64,000 nucleotides of DNA from positions 62,001-126,000 of the forward strand of contig WTXI01000097.1 in assembly GCA_022376515.1 (NCBI GenBank), read 5' to 3'. The translations under genes and the position numbers were made by a program. Below are positions 10,537 to 22,099 of this stretch, one piece after another; the stretch's first letter is position 1, and each line of letters opens with the position of its first letter. The notes beneath the pieces were generated by a model, which was given only the letters and a program-made list of their open reading frames with translations, was not told where the DNA came from and did not search any database. This DNA is from Lactifluus volemus (lineage: Eukaryota > Basidiomycota > Agaricomycetes > Russulales > Russulaceae).

Positions 10537-13500
10537 ATGGACTCGAAGAATTTCGTGCCAGTCTCTGGTTTAAACGACCTGAGCGAGAGCGCCCTTTTGA
10601 CTGGTGAGTTTATCGCCGCGGGTTATGCCGAACGGTTTAATTATGAAATTTACCAGCGAGGTCTTTAATAAGTGCGGCGAAGAATGTCAAAATATACAGA
10701 GTTAGCACCTTCCACTATTATCCCCGTTCCGCTTGACATTCTCCTCCTAGTCCCAATGCGATGAACTCAGCAGGCGATGTCTAGATCTCGCCTCTTCTCT
10801 GAGGGACCACTCCCAGGGACTCGAGGGCACCCCAGCTCAGCAAGCCATTGATGAAGTTGAACGGTAAATAAGAGAACTAGTTCTCTTTCTTAACGACCGA
10901 TAACCAAAACTTTTACCTCTAGCGTGTTGAGGAACATCCTCAAAAGGGTGCACAAATGGGCAGACCTTGGCAAGATGAAGTCGTTTGTGCAACAAACCGA
11001 GATCAGGCTCGGTCTTGACGAATCTTACCGCGAGTTGCAGTCATGCTCGGTGCGATTTAACGTGCGTTCTATCTCCCCTCGTTTTATACGGCCGTGTGCA
11101 GCTCACACCTCTCTATAGATTGCTTTGCATTTACATGCAAGTCATCGAAATAATGAACTCGAGGAAATTCGAAGACGCGATCACCATGAACTTGCCGAAA
11201 TGATCAAGAAGGTTCTAAGCAATAAACAATTGTTGAAGATGGAGCTGGCCGGCGGCACTCCGGAAGCTGCGCAAGACGTTGTACAGGCCATCGAGCAGGC
11301 GCGTTTATTCCATCTCATGTTCCATCTCATTCATTCTCATAATGATACGTTGCAGGGATTGGCAACGGCAGGTGTCGAAGAAGCGCAAGAGCAATTGCGA
11401 GAAGATGTTGGCGAGTTGCGTCGGTGGGTGGAGAGACTACCACCTATGGATGACCGTCTGTAATCCGTCGTTGCGCGTTTGTCGTTCGTGCTCAACATGG
11501 CTTCCCTTTCTAGTCAGCGGGAAAGTCGTTTTGACAAATAACCGACCAATCGCAACTGGGGGTTCACAGGATATCTACACTGGTGAATTGACTGGCCAAA
11601 TGGTGCGACTGGCAAACGTTATTCTTCACCATAAACTAAGAAAAAAATCCAAATTTCCAGGTCGCCCTCGCTTGCCCACGAAACCAATCTCATGCAGAAC
11701 AAGAGGTGAGAAGAGCTCCTCGATAAAGCGAACCATCTTTTAATCCGGCTTTAGCGCTTCCAAAGACAAGTCGAAATATGGAGGACCCTACGGCACCCCA
11801 ATATTCTACCGCTGCTGGGTATGGCCCATATCGATGATCTCGTCTATTCGGTGCGTCCTTAGCATTAACTCAGAGGTTAATTTACCTACTTCTCGTTCAG
11901 GTCAGTCCTTATCTGGAGTTCGGCAACGCCTTGGAATACCTCAAATGCTATCCAGAGGCCGACCGGGTCTTTCTCCTAAGGGAGATTGCTTCTGGCGCGT
12001 CCCTACCGTTCACATGCATCGCAGCGCACTGAGAGTTGTCTAGCTACGGAATATCTACATATGCATGGAATCATTCATGGAGATTTACAAGGGGTGAGTA
12101 ACTGCTTGATAAGATTACTCTCAAAATATCTTACGGCCTATGTCAGTCGAACATCTTGATTTCTGAAGAGGGTCACGGTTGTCTTGGCGATTTTGGATCC
12201 GCTCGCGTTGAAGAGGTATGAATAGTCTTCATGTCTAGTTCGCTGCATTCCATTGATCTGTTCGTATTAGGGCCTCATCCCCGAGGCCCCTACTTATAGG
12301 GGTATACGATGGACTGCCCCAGAACTCATAGCCGACAGCGCCTATGTTCCGACTACGAGAGCGACCGACGTCTGGTCTTTCGGGATGCTCTGCATCGAAA
12401 TCTTCACTGAAAATGCGCCATACAGTGAAGTTACGAATGAGATGTTCATTCCGGTGGTTATTGGCAAGGGATCACCACCGCTCCGTCCAGGGAACAGTGC
12501 CACCGCTAGGGGGCTCAGTGATGCCATGTGGGATCTTATGAATCAATGTTGGCAGCTTCAACCAACGTCCCGTCCCTCAATGACAAAAGTTCGTGAAGTC
12601 ATCCAGAACATGCATCCACTGCGTTCAAGTATGTCTCATAGTCTCATTGATGCCACGTATTCTTACAGCCTCGAAAGCCTCTCGAATGGGCATATCCTCG
12701 TCTTCGATTCTCCATCCAGGAAGTCATCACGATAGCGTCACCTCTGCTCTTGCTTCGAGCTGCGTGCTTCCTTCGTTCACATCGAAGTCGTCTACGGCCG
12801 TCAACTTGACCCCTCCTTCTACATCGCTGCCGTTGCCCAACCCTCCGATCCCCGATGGTGATTCTGTGTCATTCAGACGACCACGTCCCCATCCCCTTCC
12901 TTTGCTCAGAGCCGAGATTCTCAGGGGTATGCCTTTAACCTACTCCCCTCCTTCACAACCAGGAGAACTGTCACCCGATCCCCGGTCAATACCATCAACG
13001 TCAATATCTTCTTCATCCGTTTCATCACCTTTATTTCATGGGTCTCAGAGTTCCAACCAAACCACCCCGCTTGAATCCCTGAAAAGTCCAAGCCTAATAA
13101 GTGATGATCATCTCGATGGCCCATCCAATCCTCTCTCGCCCCTACTTTTACGAGTCCCTTCAAATCCAAATTCGTCCTTGCTTCTAGAACCCATCGACCT
13201 CACTGCCTCCCTCCACCGAGCCAAACTTTCAGCTTCTAGCTCGATCTATAGCGCCGAGACTCTCTCGTCAGGCAATACCCCTCGCAGTTTGCTAGATACA
13301 GCCGTTCGTGATCCTGAGCGTGTCCTGCGAAGATCTGCAGATGGCACGGTAGAAGCTGGGACATTGGAAGGTTTAGTGGATCGCTTGCTCAAGGAAACGC
13401 ATGACCGTGCCAGGGACGACGAGGTTAAGAGGGTTTTCCTCGCGACATACCGTCTCTTCACCACAGACCAGAACCTGTTCAAGATTCTCAAGAGGCGTTT

Positions 13501-15002
13501 CGAAGAAAGCGGAGTCTCGGATACGCTGTCTCCTCTAGGTTCTATTCGCTACTCGTGCGTACTTTGTACACCTTTGATTATGGATTTTACTGACGTGTTG
13601 ACCAAGAACTTTGCTGTTTCTGCAAACTTGGCTCCGGGGAGATGGCGAAAACATGGGCCGTGAATTGCTCACCTCTATTAGGCAGTTTACGACGTCTGTC
13701 GATGGCTCCGACGCCATGAATGCAGTGCTAGTGGCGCAGGAGATAATAAAGCTCGTTGGAGAGAAGGTCTGTGCTGTAGTGCAAGTCATTCCCCTCACGG
13801 CCTGCATGGACTGACTGCCTCTCAGATGGACGGTGCCCGAGCCCTCGCGCCGCTTGTCATTCAGCCCGGTCTCAGATCATCTCTCTCTCTGGACAAGGTC
13901 TCTCTGGACAAGGTCAAGGCTGTGGACGTTGCCCTCTCACTTTCCATGATCGAAGGAGATATCTACAGCAAGATAACCCAGGCCGATTACATAGCTCACC
14001 TTCGGGAAGCGCCCACGACAAAGCATATCGAATGCGCTACCAGACTCAACAACCGTGTTGACAGCTGGGTGAAGAAGAAAATCTTAGGGTGCGTGTGTGA
14101 TTACCTGGTGTGGGTTCCTCGGTATTTAAATGTACGTCCTAGCCCTGAAGATGTGCATAAGCGAGCGAGCAACTTTCAGCGCTTTGTCCAGGTTGCAGAG
14201 GTGCTTCAGTCTTTCTCCTTCCTCCTGACGCGGGATCTCATGATGAGTATACCTTTTCAGGAATGCCGAAAGCTCCGGAACTTCTCGTCCATGTCCACGA
14301 TCATGATGGCGCTGCAGTCGGCCACGCGGGCATCTTCGACGTCTTCTCAGCTCATCCTCACCCGCGACAACAAGCTCTCTAAAACCGAGAAGCAGCTCTT
14401 GCGCCAACTAGAAGACATGCTTGATCCGCTCTGCGACCACCGGAAGTACCACGAAGCTTTACAAGACATCAAGTCTTCTACTTTTACCATCCCGTGGCTA
14501 CGTATGTGTTACTTGGAGCTTTCTCCAAATCGAGACTAATATATATTTACTTCTATCCTCTCCTCACTCGGAAATCGTTCGACAAAACCTCCTTCCAGCG
14601 GTTCACTTGCGCGGCTTGAAGACTTACTACAACCGGAACAACGCCGTGGTCGTGATCGAACAACGCCCGCTGATCAATTTCAGCCGCTGCGCGCGACTGC
14701 TAGAGCGCATCGACCAAGTACGGCGATACCGTGCCTCTCCAGAGTTGCCGGCCAAGCATCGCGAATCGCGCGTACTTGCGTGGGTGAAGAAGGAGCTCGA
14801 GGATACGCCGAGCGATATACCGCGCGAGACATTCGAGGCGCGTGTGGCTGAACTCGCGGAGAAGGAGCGTCGGATGCGCGACTCGCGTGAGCTTGAACTC
14901 AGGTCGCTCGGCTTGAGGACCGCTCCCCCACCAACATCGCATCAGCGGAGGCCCTCTGGCTCTAGCACTGCGTCGCGCTCGCCTGTGAACCGAATCTTGT
15001 GA
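10537..15002 (+). CDS. helical-bundle / pseudokinase / RasGEF fusion protein, downstream paralogue (B)
   Basis: Nineteen exons in phase give 1,148 residues: 10537-10603, 10657-10700, 10751-10863, 10923-11061, 11119-11298, 11356-11455, 11514-11602, 11661-11705, 11755-11850, 11901-11994, 12044-12093, 12147-12215, 12271-12628, 12669-13554, 13607-13766, 13826-14088, 14143-14191, 14261-14501, 14599-15002. Many exon lengths equal those of the upstream copy exactly (44, 113, 139, 45, 96, 94, 50, 69 nt), so this is a tandem duplicate. The domain order is the same. The kinase fold keeps DFG (GDFGSARVEE) and APE, but the beta-3 lysine position reads VALACPR and the catalytic loop reads HGDLQGSNIL (Gln for Lys), so it too is probably a pseudokinase or very weak kinase. 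RasGEF_N (RDDEVKRVFLATYRLF) and the RasGEF domain (ECRKLRNFSSMSTIMMAL) look intact, and a basic, charged tail follows. Introns 11299-11355 and 11995-12043 start with GC. Confidence 0.85.
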
Positions 15003-15264
15003 TTGAGTCGTTTGAGACGAGATTTGGATGGGTTCAGCTTCTTCTATGCTTTATTATACTTTTCTCCTCTCTTTTCACAGGTCATCTCAGGCGGCAAATC
15101 TATCATATTTATTATAATTGGCACATGGTAGTATTATTATTTCGTGAATTCAGTATGGGCGATATTTCGAGAGCACACATCCCGCATACCTCTGTCAAGC
15201 CAAAAGCAACAGAACAAATCATACAGTTGGAGTGTGCACAAGGCAGTCATCATTATTATTGTGA

Positions 15265-17490
15265 TCATACAGAAAAGGACCATATTCGTACGTGTCCATC
15301 GTCACTTCCAGAAACGATTTTGTCTTCCCCAAGGGCGATGCAAGTTACCGCACCCGTGTGACCGACGAGCGTAGAGACGCACCGTCCGTCATCACGGCTC
15401 CAGATCTATACGAGACACGTCAGAACAACTAGGAGATATAATGAGCAGCGAGTGACAGTTATTACCTTGATGGTTCGGTCATGACTCCCGCTTACAACCC
15501 GCATATCATTACAGGCTACCGCCCAAACGCCCTCGATGTGTCCAAACAGTGTGTGCATGGCCTTGCCCGAATCAATTTCCCATAGTTTAACCGTGTTATC
15601 CAGGCTGCCGGAAACGAGCAGCAATTGAGGTTGCTTATTTTCCTGGGGCGACTGCCTCTCAACCGAAGTTGTCGTATAAACTTCGGCCAAGCGATCCGAA
15701 TCATCGACTGGGCGGTCTTGTGAGATGTGCTTTGCGGTATGACTTGCATCGAGGGTGAGCAAAGTCAAACTTTGTACCTGACCCACGTGACCCATAAACT
15801 GGCGCACGCACGTGCGGTGGGTGAGGTCCCACAGCCGTACGGAGCAGTCGTCAGATGCGGAGAACAACATATTACCTGGGGTGACCGGCTGTGGTGACGC
15901 ATCGGGGATGGGTGAAGATGAGTCCGAGGTTGAGTCGCACAGCAGGACGGCATTGACCCAGTCTCGATGGCCACGTAAAGTAAAACACTCGCCAGTGGAA
16001 AAGTTCCATACTTTGATAGTAGTGTCAACACTCCCACTGGCGAGCACGGTAGAGTTGAAGTTGAGGCAGATAACGCCTTCGGTGTGCCCCTCCAAAGTGC
16101 GGATACATTCCCCTGTGCGCCAGTTCCAGACACGAAGAGTGTGGTCCATACTGCCGGTGACGAGCTTGACTTGATCAAACTGGAGGGCACGCAAGCCGCG
16201 GGTGTGACCTCTGAGACAGCGGATTTCTTCGCCGGTCGCAAGATTCCATATGCGAGCTGTGCGGTCGTATGAACCCGTGATAAGAACGGGGAATGGCAAG
16301 TGTGGTAAGGTTTCACTAAATTGTAGGCACATGATACCGTTGGTGTGCCCCCTTAATGTCCGAACTGAGCATCGACCGCGTCGCCAATTGCGCTCGATTT
16401 TTAAGCGCTCAGAGTAGACATCCTTCCAAGGACGCGTCAATGCCGGCTCGACTGGAAATGACAGCGAGAGAGGTGAGGGTGATGGAGAACTTGGCGGGAT
16501 AGAATCGACACATGCATTGGTTGGAGTAGGCGCTGGTAATAACAAGGGAGTGGTGTGGGTGGAGGGGGTTACGAGAGGAGAAGGATCAGGGCGGTGGCGT
16601 TTCGGAACGGAGGTCATCGTCAAGTCCTCTTGCTTCCGCTTGCCTTTTGAGGACGAGCTAGAGCCGGCCACGGGGGAAGGAGAAACGGAGACACCCAAGC
16701 GCCTTGGCTCAAGAATGGGAAGACACCAACCGCACTTTGCACACTTGGTGCCAATGTGCTGTTCGCAAATCTCGCGCCATAATACGTTGTCATCTGCTAA
16801 GGCCTTCCAATGACGCGATACTTGCGCAGCACGACATAATGATGTGGCGTCGAGATAGGCCAGAACTTTCAGAGAGACTTCGCGTGGGAAGATGCTAAAA
16901 GGGTCGATCCGGATAAGATGGCTGAGCGCATCGGTGAGGAGAGAGAGCTGAGAGAAACAGCACATAGTCAGGATACCCCGAAGAATAAGCTCGCGCCGAG
17001 GGTGTGGAGATGACGAGAAGCTCGCCCAGATGGCATTGATAGATTCCCTTTCCTCAAGGGGAAGATTGTCGAGGGCCTAGATACAAAGACGGTGTGAGCG
17101 AGGCGAGTTGTGACACGTAATAAGATAAAAGGGCGAAAAACTTTTACGGCCGGGCAACGGCGAAGGAGAGAGAAGAGAAAAAAAAGATAGCGGGAAGGGA
17201 GGACAGACCTGCTGAAGCTTCAGATTTGTGCCCTCGTCTGCAATCCTTTGGTGTCGGACGCATAACTTGCGGGAAGTGGGCTGAACGAGGGGATGAGGGG
17301 ATATATAGTGGGAAGGGGGAGGGGGAGAGGAAGAATGAGAAAAGGTGGGGATGGGGATGTGGGTAGAGGTTGGGGTAGAAGGGTTGGTTTTCGTTGGGGT
17401 TGTAGTCGATTCGGTAGTCGAGCTTGGTGAGGAGGGAGGGAGACGAGCGGGCGGGAGAGTGTCACAGGAATGTGAATCAATGTTGGACAT
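15265..17490 (-). CDS. met30: F-box/WD40 SCF substrate receptor, Met30/SconB type
   Basis: Three exons in phase (17209-17490, 15466-17076, 15265-15405) give 677 residues. The first 94 are Ser/Thr/Pro-rich. An F-box lies at about 152-200 (IFPREVSLKVLAYLD, then VSRHWKALADDNVLWR), followed by the Met30-typical CEQHIGTKCAKCGWCLP, a low-complexity insert, RPWKDVYSERLKIERNWRRG, and seven WD40 repeats from about residue 330 to the end. The final repeat is in the last exon (GHTGAVTCIALGEDKI). This order and the long insert before GSLDNTVKLWEIDSGK match yeast Met30 and Neurospora SCON-2, receptors of the SCF ubiquitin ligase that restrain sulfur-assimilation transcription and act on cell-cycle targets. 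The intron before the last exon is 60 bp, the first 132 bp. The gene ends 262 bp from the stop of the convergent upstream gene. Cdc4/Pop1-type F-box proteins are the main alternative. Confidence 0.88.
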
Positions 17491-17779
17491 TCGTTTTGTT
17501 GGGGTTGGGGTAGAAGGGTTACAAGTTATGGATAAAGGATGGTCATTTTTGTACTGTACTGTCCGATTCTCGTTCTAAGAATCATTCAATTTGCTTCAAA
17601 GATCGCGCAACCGATCACGTGGTACACCATTTCAATCAAGACGCGCGCCGTGTTGAGACCAGCACCAGCATACCATACACAATCGTAGGCTACTCTACAT
17701 CTCATCTCGCATCTCTCTCCCCGCCACAATACGCCAGAAAAGCGACCGGGCTATAACCTCTCCTGCAAGTAAAGATCAC

Positions 17780-19475
17780 TCAATCAAGCGTGATCCTCAA
17801 CTGCTCCAGTGGTATAGGTACAAAATTGTTCACGTCGATCGATCGTGACCTCAGCGCTTCCTCGCAGTGTGGTGGAACGAGTTTATGAATCAGATCTGGT
17901 CGAACCGAAAGCTCTGCAGATCACCGATACCGTTAGTCACAGCAATGTTCAACCAGCCTCGGCCTGGTACCAACCTTCCCGCGTGAAGTCAAATAACGGG
18001 GGAAACTCCTTCCCATTCGGCATCTTGGCTCCTTCGGCTCGCAGTTCATCAAAAAATGGGTGTACCATCGCCTCGATGGCACTCAGCCGGACTTCCGGTG
18101 TGTACTCCAACAGCTTCGAGACAAGATCGATTGCCTCCGGTGCCGTGCGAGGCCGGAACACCTGTGTTCACCCGTCAGTATCGAGATTCTATACCCACAA
18201 CGGAATTTATCACACCTTAGAGAATGGGTGCGGCTTGATCTGCGGGAATTTGTGTTCCATGTAGTTCGGGTTCATCGTTTTTATCTGTTCACGTGACGGG
18301 GTCCCGAGAACCTTGATGATCTCAACTAGCTGGTCAATCCCGCTTTCACCAGGGAAAAGTGGTTGACCGAGCATCAACTCAGCCATCACACAACCCGTCG
18401 ACCAGATATCTATGATAACGAGTCAGAATTGTCCAACAAGGCAAGCAACCCTTGAAATGATGGACGCACCGATATTCGTCGTGTAATTCGTGGCCCCGAA
18501 AATCAATTCTGGCGCACGGTAGTAACGCGAACAGATGTAACTGACATTCGGTTCGCCTGCTACCAGGATTTTCGCTGAGCCAAAGTCACAGAGCTTGAGC
18601 ACCCCTGTTGCCGGATTCAGAAGAAGGTTTTGTGGCTTGATGTCGCGATGGCAGATCCCAACGGAGTGAATATAAGCAAGAGAACGGAGCAGCTGGTACA
18701 TATACAACTTGATTTGAAGCATCGGCATCGGTTGCTTGAGCTTGGCATAGTGACGACTTGCGCGATAGACAGTCTCTGGTACATATTCGAGAACTAGGTT
18801 GAGGTACACCTCATCTTTCTTCAAAAATTTGGACAAATGTCCATCGGTGAATTGACATGATTGGACCAAGTAGCACATACCTTGTCACCATTAGAATAAA
18901 AGAAGGCCTTCAAGTCGACCACATTTGGATGAGACACAAGTCTCATTATCTGCAACTCGCGATTCTGTATGACAACTCGATTAGTTATAGCCTTTTTTGA
19001 GAACGGTACGACGTGGTAAGATGATACAAAAGTTGACAAATAACTGACCTTGAACCGCTTGTCCTGTAAGACCTTCTTGATGGCGATATCCTCTCCGTTT
19101 TCAGGCTCGGAAACAAGCTTGGCCTGAAAGACGACGCCGAAGGAACCATTGCCGATAACTTTGCAATTCGTATAAGAAATGTCCCGGGTCTCGCCGCTCT
19201 TGCCGTCGGAAGCAATGACTTTGACCACCTTTCGGGGATCATCGATGGCTAGGTGATGATAACATCAACGACGGTAGGTCTAGTGCAGAGTAAAGAGTGG
19301 AGGGAGGGAAAAGAACAACGATGGACTCAGGGTTGGGAGAGTGTGTGGCCAAAAAAGGTATGCACATCCGATTCGCGGCGAACGGAAAGAGAAACGGGAA
19401 GAGGGAGGGTGTGCCAAGGGATCCGGAGCACGCACGATTTATCTTTACACCATTAATTGGACCGTGTGTGGCCAT
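17780..19475 (-). CDS. gsk3: glycogen synthase kinase 3 (GSK3/shaggy-type Ser/Thr kinase)
   Basis: Seven exons in phase give 390 residues, the usual size: 19451-19475, 19049-19248, 18881-18964, 18470-18818, 18216-18409, 17975-18161, 17780-17913. All kinase landmarks are present: glycine loop [10 protein letters not shown], catalytic lysine in IAIKKVLQ (about K66), [16 protein letters not shown], and the GSK3 activation loop [13 protein letters not shown] with its regulatory tyrosine (about Y197). The C-terminal lobe reads [20 protein letters not shown], and the tail ends [13 protein letters not shown]3 phosphorylates pre-primed Ser/Thr sites and serves metabolic, stress and developmental signalling. 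The first exon is only 25 nt and encodes MATHGPIN, so the start depends on a 202-bp first intron with good splice sites; an alternative upstream start cannot be excluded. Catalytic residues are all intact. Confidence 0.93.
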
Positions 19476-22099
19476 CGCAATGAGAAATTTGATGACGCCG
19501 TGAGGAAGTGAGAATGAGGAGGGAGAGTGTGAGTTTCGGAGATGTGAAATTGGTCGTATGAACGGGTCGAGTGGTTGTGATCGGTGGAAAAGGGGGTTAG
19601 AGATGAAAGTATTGAATAAAACTGAAAAAGAAAGCAAAGACGGGGCGGCTATCTGGAGGTGGACCGGTGTAGATGGAGGGGAAGGGACAATGAGGGCACT
19701 GAGATTGAGTGAAGGGGAATGAGTGTACCTTGTGACCCTCCACCGTGTACCACGTGTTTGGTTTTGATTGCTTCTTTCTCACGCTCGATAACCTAGTCTC
19801 CTGACCTACTCCGTCACTCTCGTCTCGTCTCGTCTTAACCCCACTGCTCTTCGATCCCGCCTCGGCCCCTTAATATCCGATGCCTCCTTTCCCTCTGCCC
19901 CTTCAATCCTCATATTTTCGCTCTAGACTACCAAATTCTTATCCCCTTCTGATTCTCTCATCATTCATTCGAATTCGGTATCACAATTCCGTAAACGATA
20001 TAGATCTCTCCGCGGCTCTGTTATACAGTTTCAGTAGTCCCCTAGTTTGATTATCCCTCGAAGAGTTTTTTGTGTGGCAATTCGTTCGTGATGTCTCTTC
20101 CCACTTGTCCAATTGTTGCGAGTTCAAATTGTGCGTCTAATTCAAATAGTTTAGGAAGATCCGGACGCCGAGAACGACTGCCGAAGCTGGTGATAAGCTC
20201 TAATTTCGACACCTTGTTGCTACCCACTTAATGATGACCGTAACAATCATTTTATATGACAACTCTCACAATATTCTGGTGTAAGAAGCATGACCTACTT
20301 CGGCGAAAACCGTGCACGTCGATCCCGGGCTCATTTGTATCCCATTACAACTGCTTATGAGCTTACGTTCTTAATATTCCTCAGTCCGGCCGCAAATCCC
20401 AGCTGATCTGAAAGCAGCACCATTCCGCCCTCGTTGAGCAGCGCAGCCACAGTTAAATTCCACGTGATCGCGCCCTTTTTTGCTCTCGACTTCCATCTCA
20501 CCTTTCGCTCACCACAATGCGATGCTTATATGACTCAGGACTTCTGAAACTTCGGAAGTGTGATATTGAGCGCAGATAACCCGTCTCAAGGTAACCATGA
20601 GTCAATTGACTACTCCAAAGTGCAAACCCCAACCACCTGCCCCGGGTCACTTTTCATTTTGCCGTCGTTTGGTGGAATGATTAGATGATGATAACTCGTC
20701 AACGTTGACGACAAACAGTTCTCGGGTATACCGACAGTTAATGCACAAATCCCTTCGGGGTCTGACGCTTGCTCATAGCAATGCATGACCGTTGGGACTC
20801 GATCCTTCGTAAGTGTTGCCAATAGCGGAAGCTTATCGTTATCTCCATTCTCCATTAGAAAAGGCAGTCTCCACGACAGGGACCTTGCCCTGACCCCTCT
20901 ACCCTTGGCTTTAGACATTCAGCTTGTGCTTTCCTCATCCGGAAGTCGCATCGATCGCCCTGACGAATTGTTATCCGTCATAAGGCTATTCGTTGCGTCT
21001 TGAGCTGTGATGTTAGCACGCCGTTCCTTTTCCTCCTGAGCCTTCCACGTCGTGCGATCTCATCAGACTTCCGTGTTGGAATCCGTCCGCTTAGCAAGCC
21101 GAGAACGCGCCCGTGGTTCCCTGCGGTTATCCCTTTCCCCCGTCGTTTTGGGGTAGCGCTCTCGGAAGCGCTGCCGAGAACCTTTCTGCCTCGTCGGGGA
21201 ACCTCCATTGCCGGACGTGTGTGTATCCAGTTATCATGTCGGGTTTCCCACGCACCGTTCAGAATCTCGTCTCTGAGGGTGGCATAGCTACTGACACTTC
21301 AACGGAGGATCCGCGTCTACGGCGTTGCGTCCCTTAAATTTGTCCTATCACACGCACAGGCGTAACCAAAGACTATTACAACAGGAGGCTGCGCACCGGT
21401 GTCAAATTGCAATGAAATGAATTGGTAGTGGCCACGTTCCAGGGGTGGCGGTCTACCTTTCCGGTCCTATCTCGCGTATTATTGAATTTTATGCAGTGAT
21501 TCCGTACTCATAGCAAGAAGGGACACAAAACCACGCCACCAATTTTAACGATCAAAGTATGTACAGTATCGCCGAAGAAGATTACTTTAATGTGGGAAGT
21601 TTATGGAAGACCCAGGAATGATCCTTACTCCTCATGTTGTTCTTCTTATGTGTCATCGCGTTATCACAAAGAAGCCTTAATCGTTTCTCAGCCGCACCCC
21701 CGCCTACAAGATTGGTAGTGAGTGAGCTTGAGCCCGTTGCCGCGACAGGTGTGACAATTGCGTGTTTCCAGGGCACCGGCTTGGAAGAGTCCTTGGCTGT
21801 TCTCATCATTTTGGCACGTATCAAACCTAGGCTTTGGGGGGAAGGTTCTGAGCGCTAGGTCACTGATGACACGACATGATTCGCGTGGCCGGTGCTTTGT
21901 CCGCCGTGTGAATGGAAAGTCTAGGTCCCGAGGACTACTTTGATGACGTAATGATTTTGTAAGAGGCTGACACGGTCACGAGGACTGACGCGAGATAAAG
22001 TTTTGGGTTCGAACATCCAACTTTGTCAAGGCGAGTATCACAACTTCATCCGCTTTCTTATCCTTCTTACCTTCTTTCTAGTCCGCACTCTCGCACAGT
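19476..22099. other. gene-free stretch upstream of GSK3
   Basis: No family-like protein and no phased exon chain is visible on either strand. The first part, with CTCGTCTCGTCTCGTC near 19820-19840 and pyrimidine-rich DNA, should contain the GSK3 promoter and 5' leader. Open frames such as 20610-20918 on the minus strand lack conservation signals or codon structure I can support. The last part serves as promoter for the gene starting at 22100. Confidence 0.4.

Noticed and set aside
15406..17490. Long overlapping ORFs on the opposite strand and in shifted frames across MET30, RAD57 (47530-48375 +) and the NLR (44898-45851 +)
   Set aside because: They mirror real exons; the true frames carry WD40, Walker and NACHT motifs, and the shadows none.
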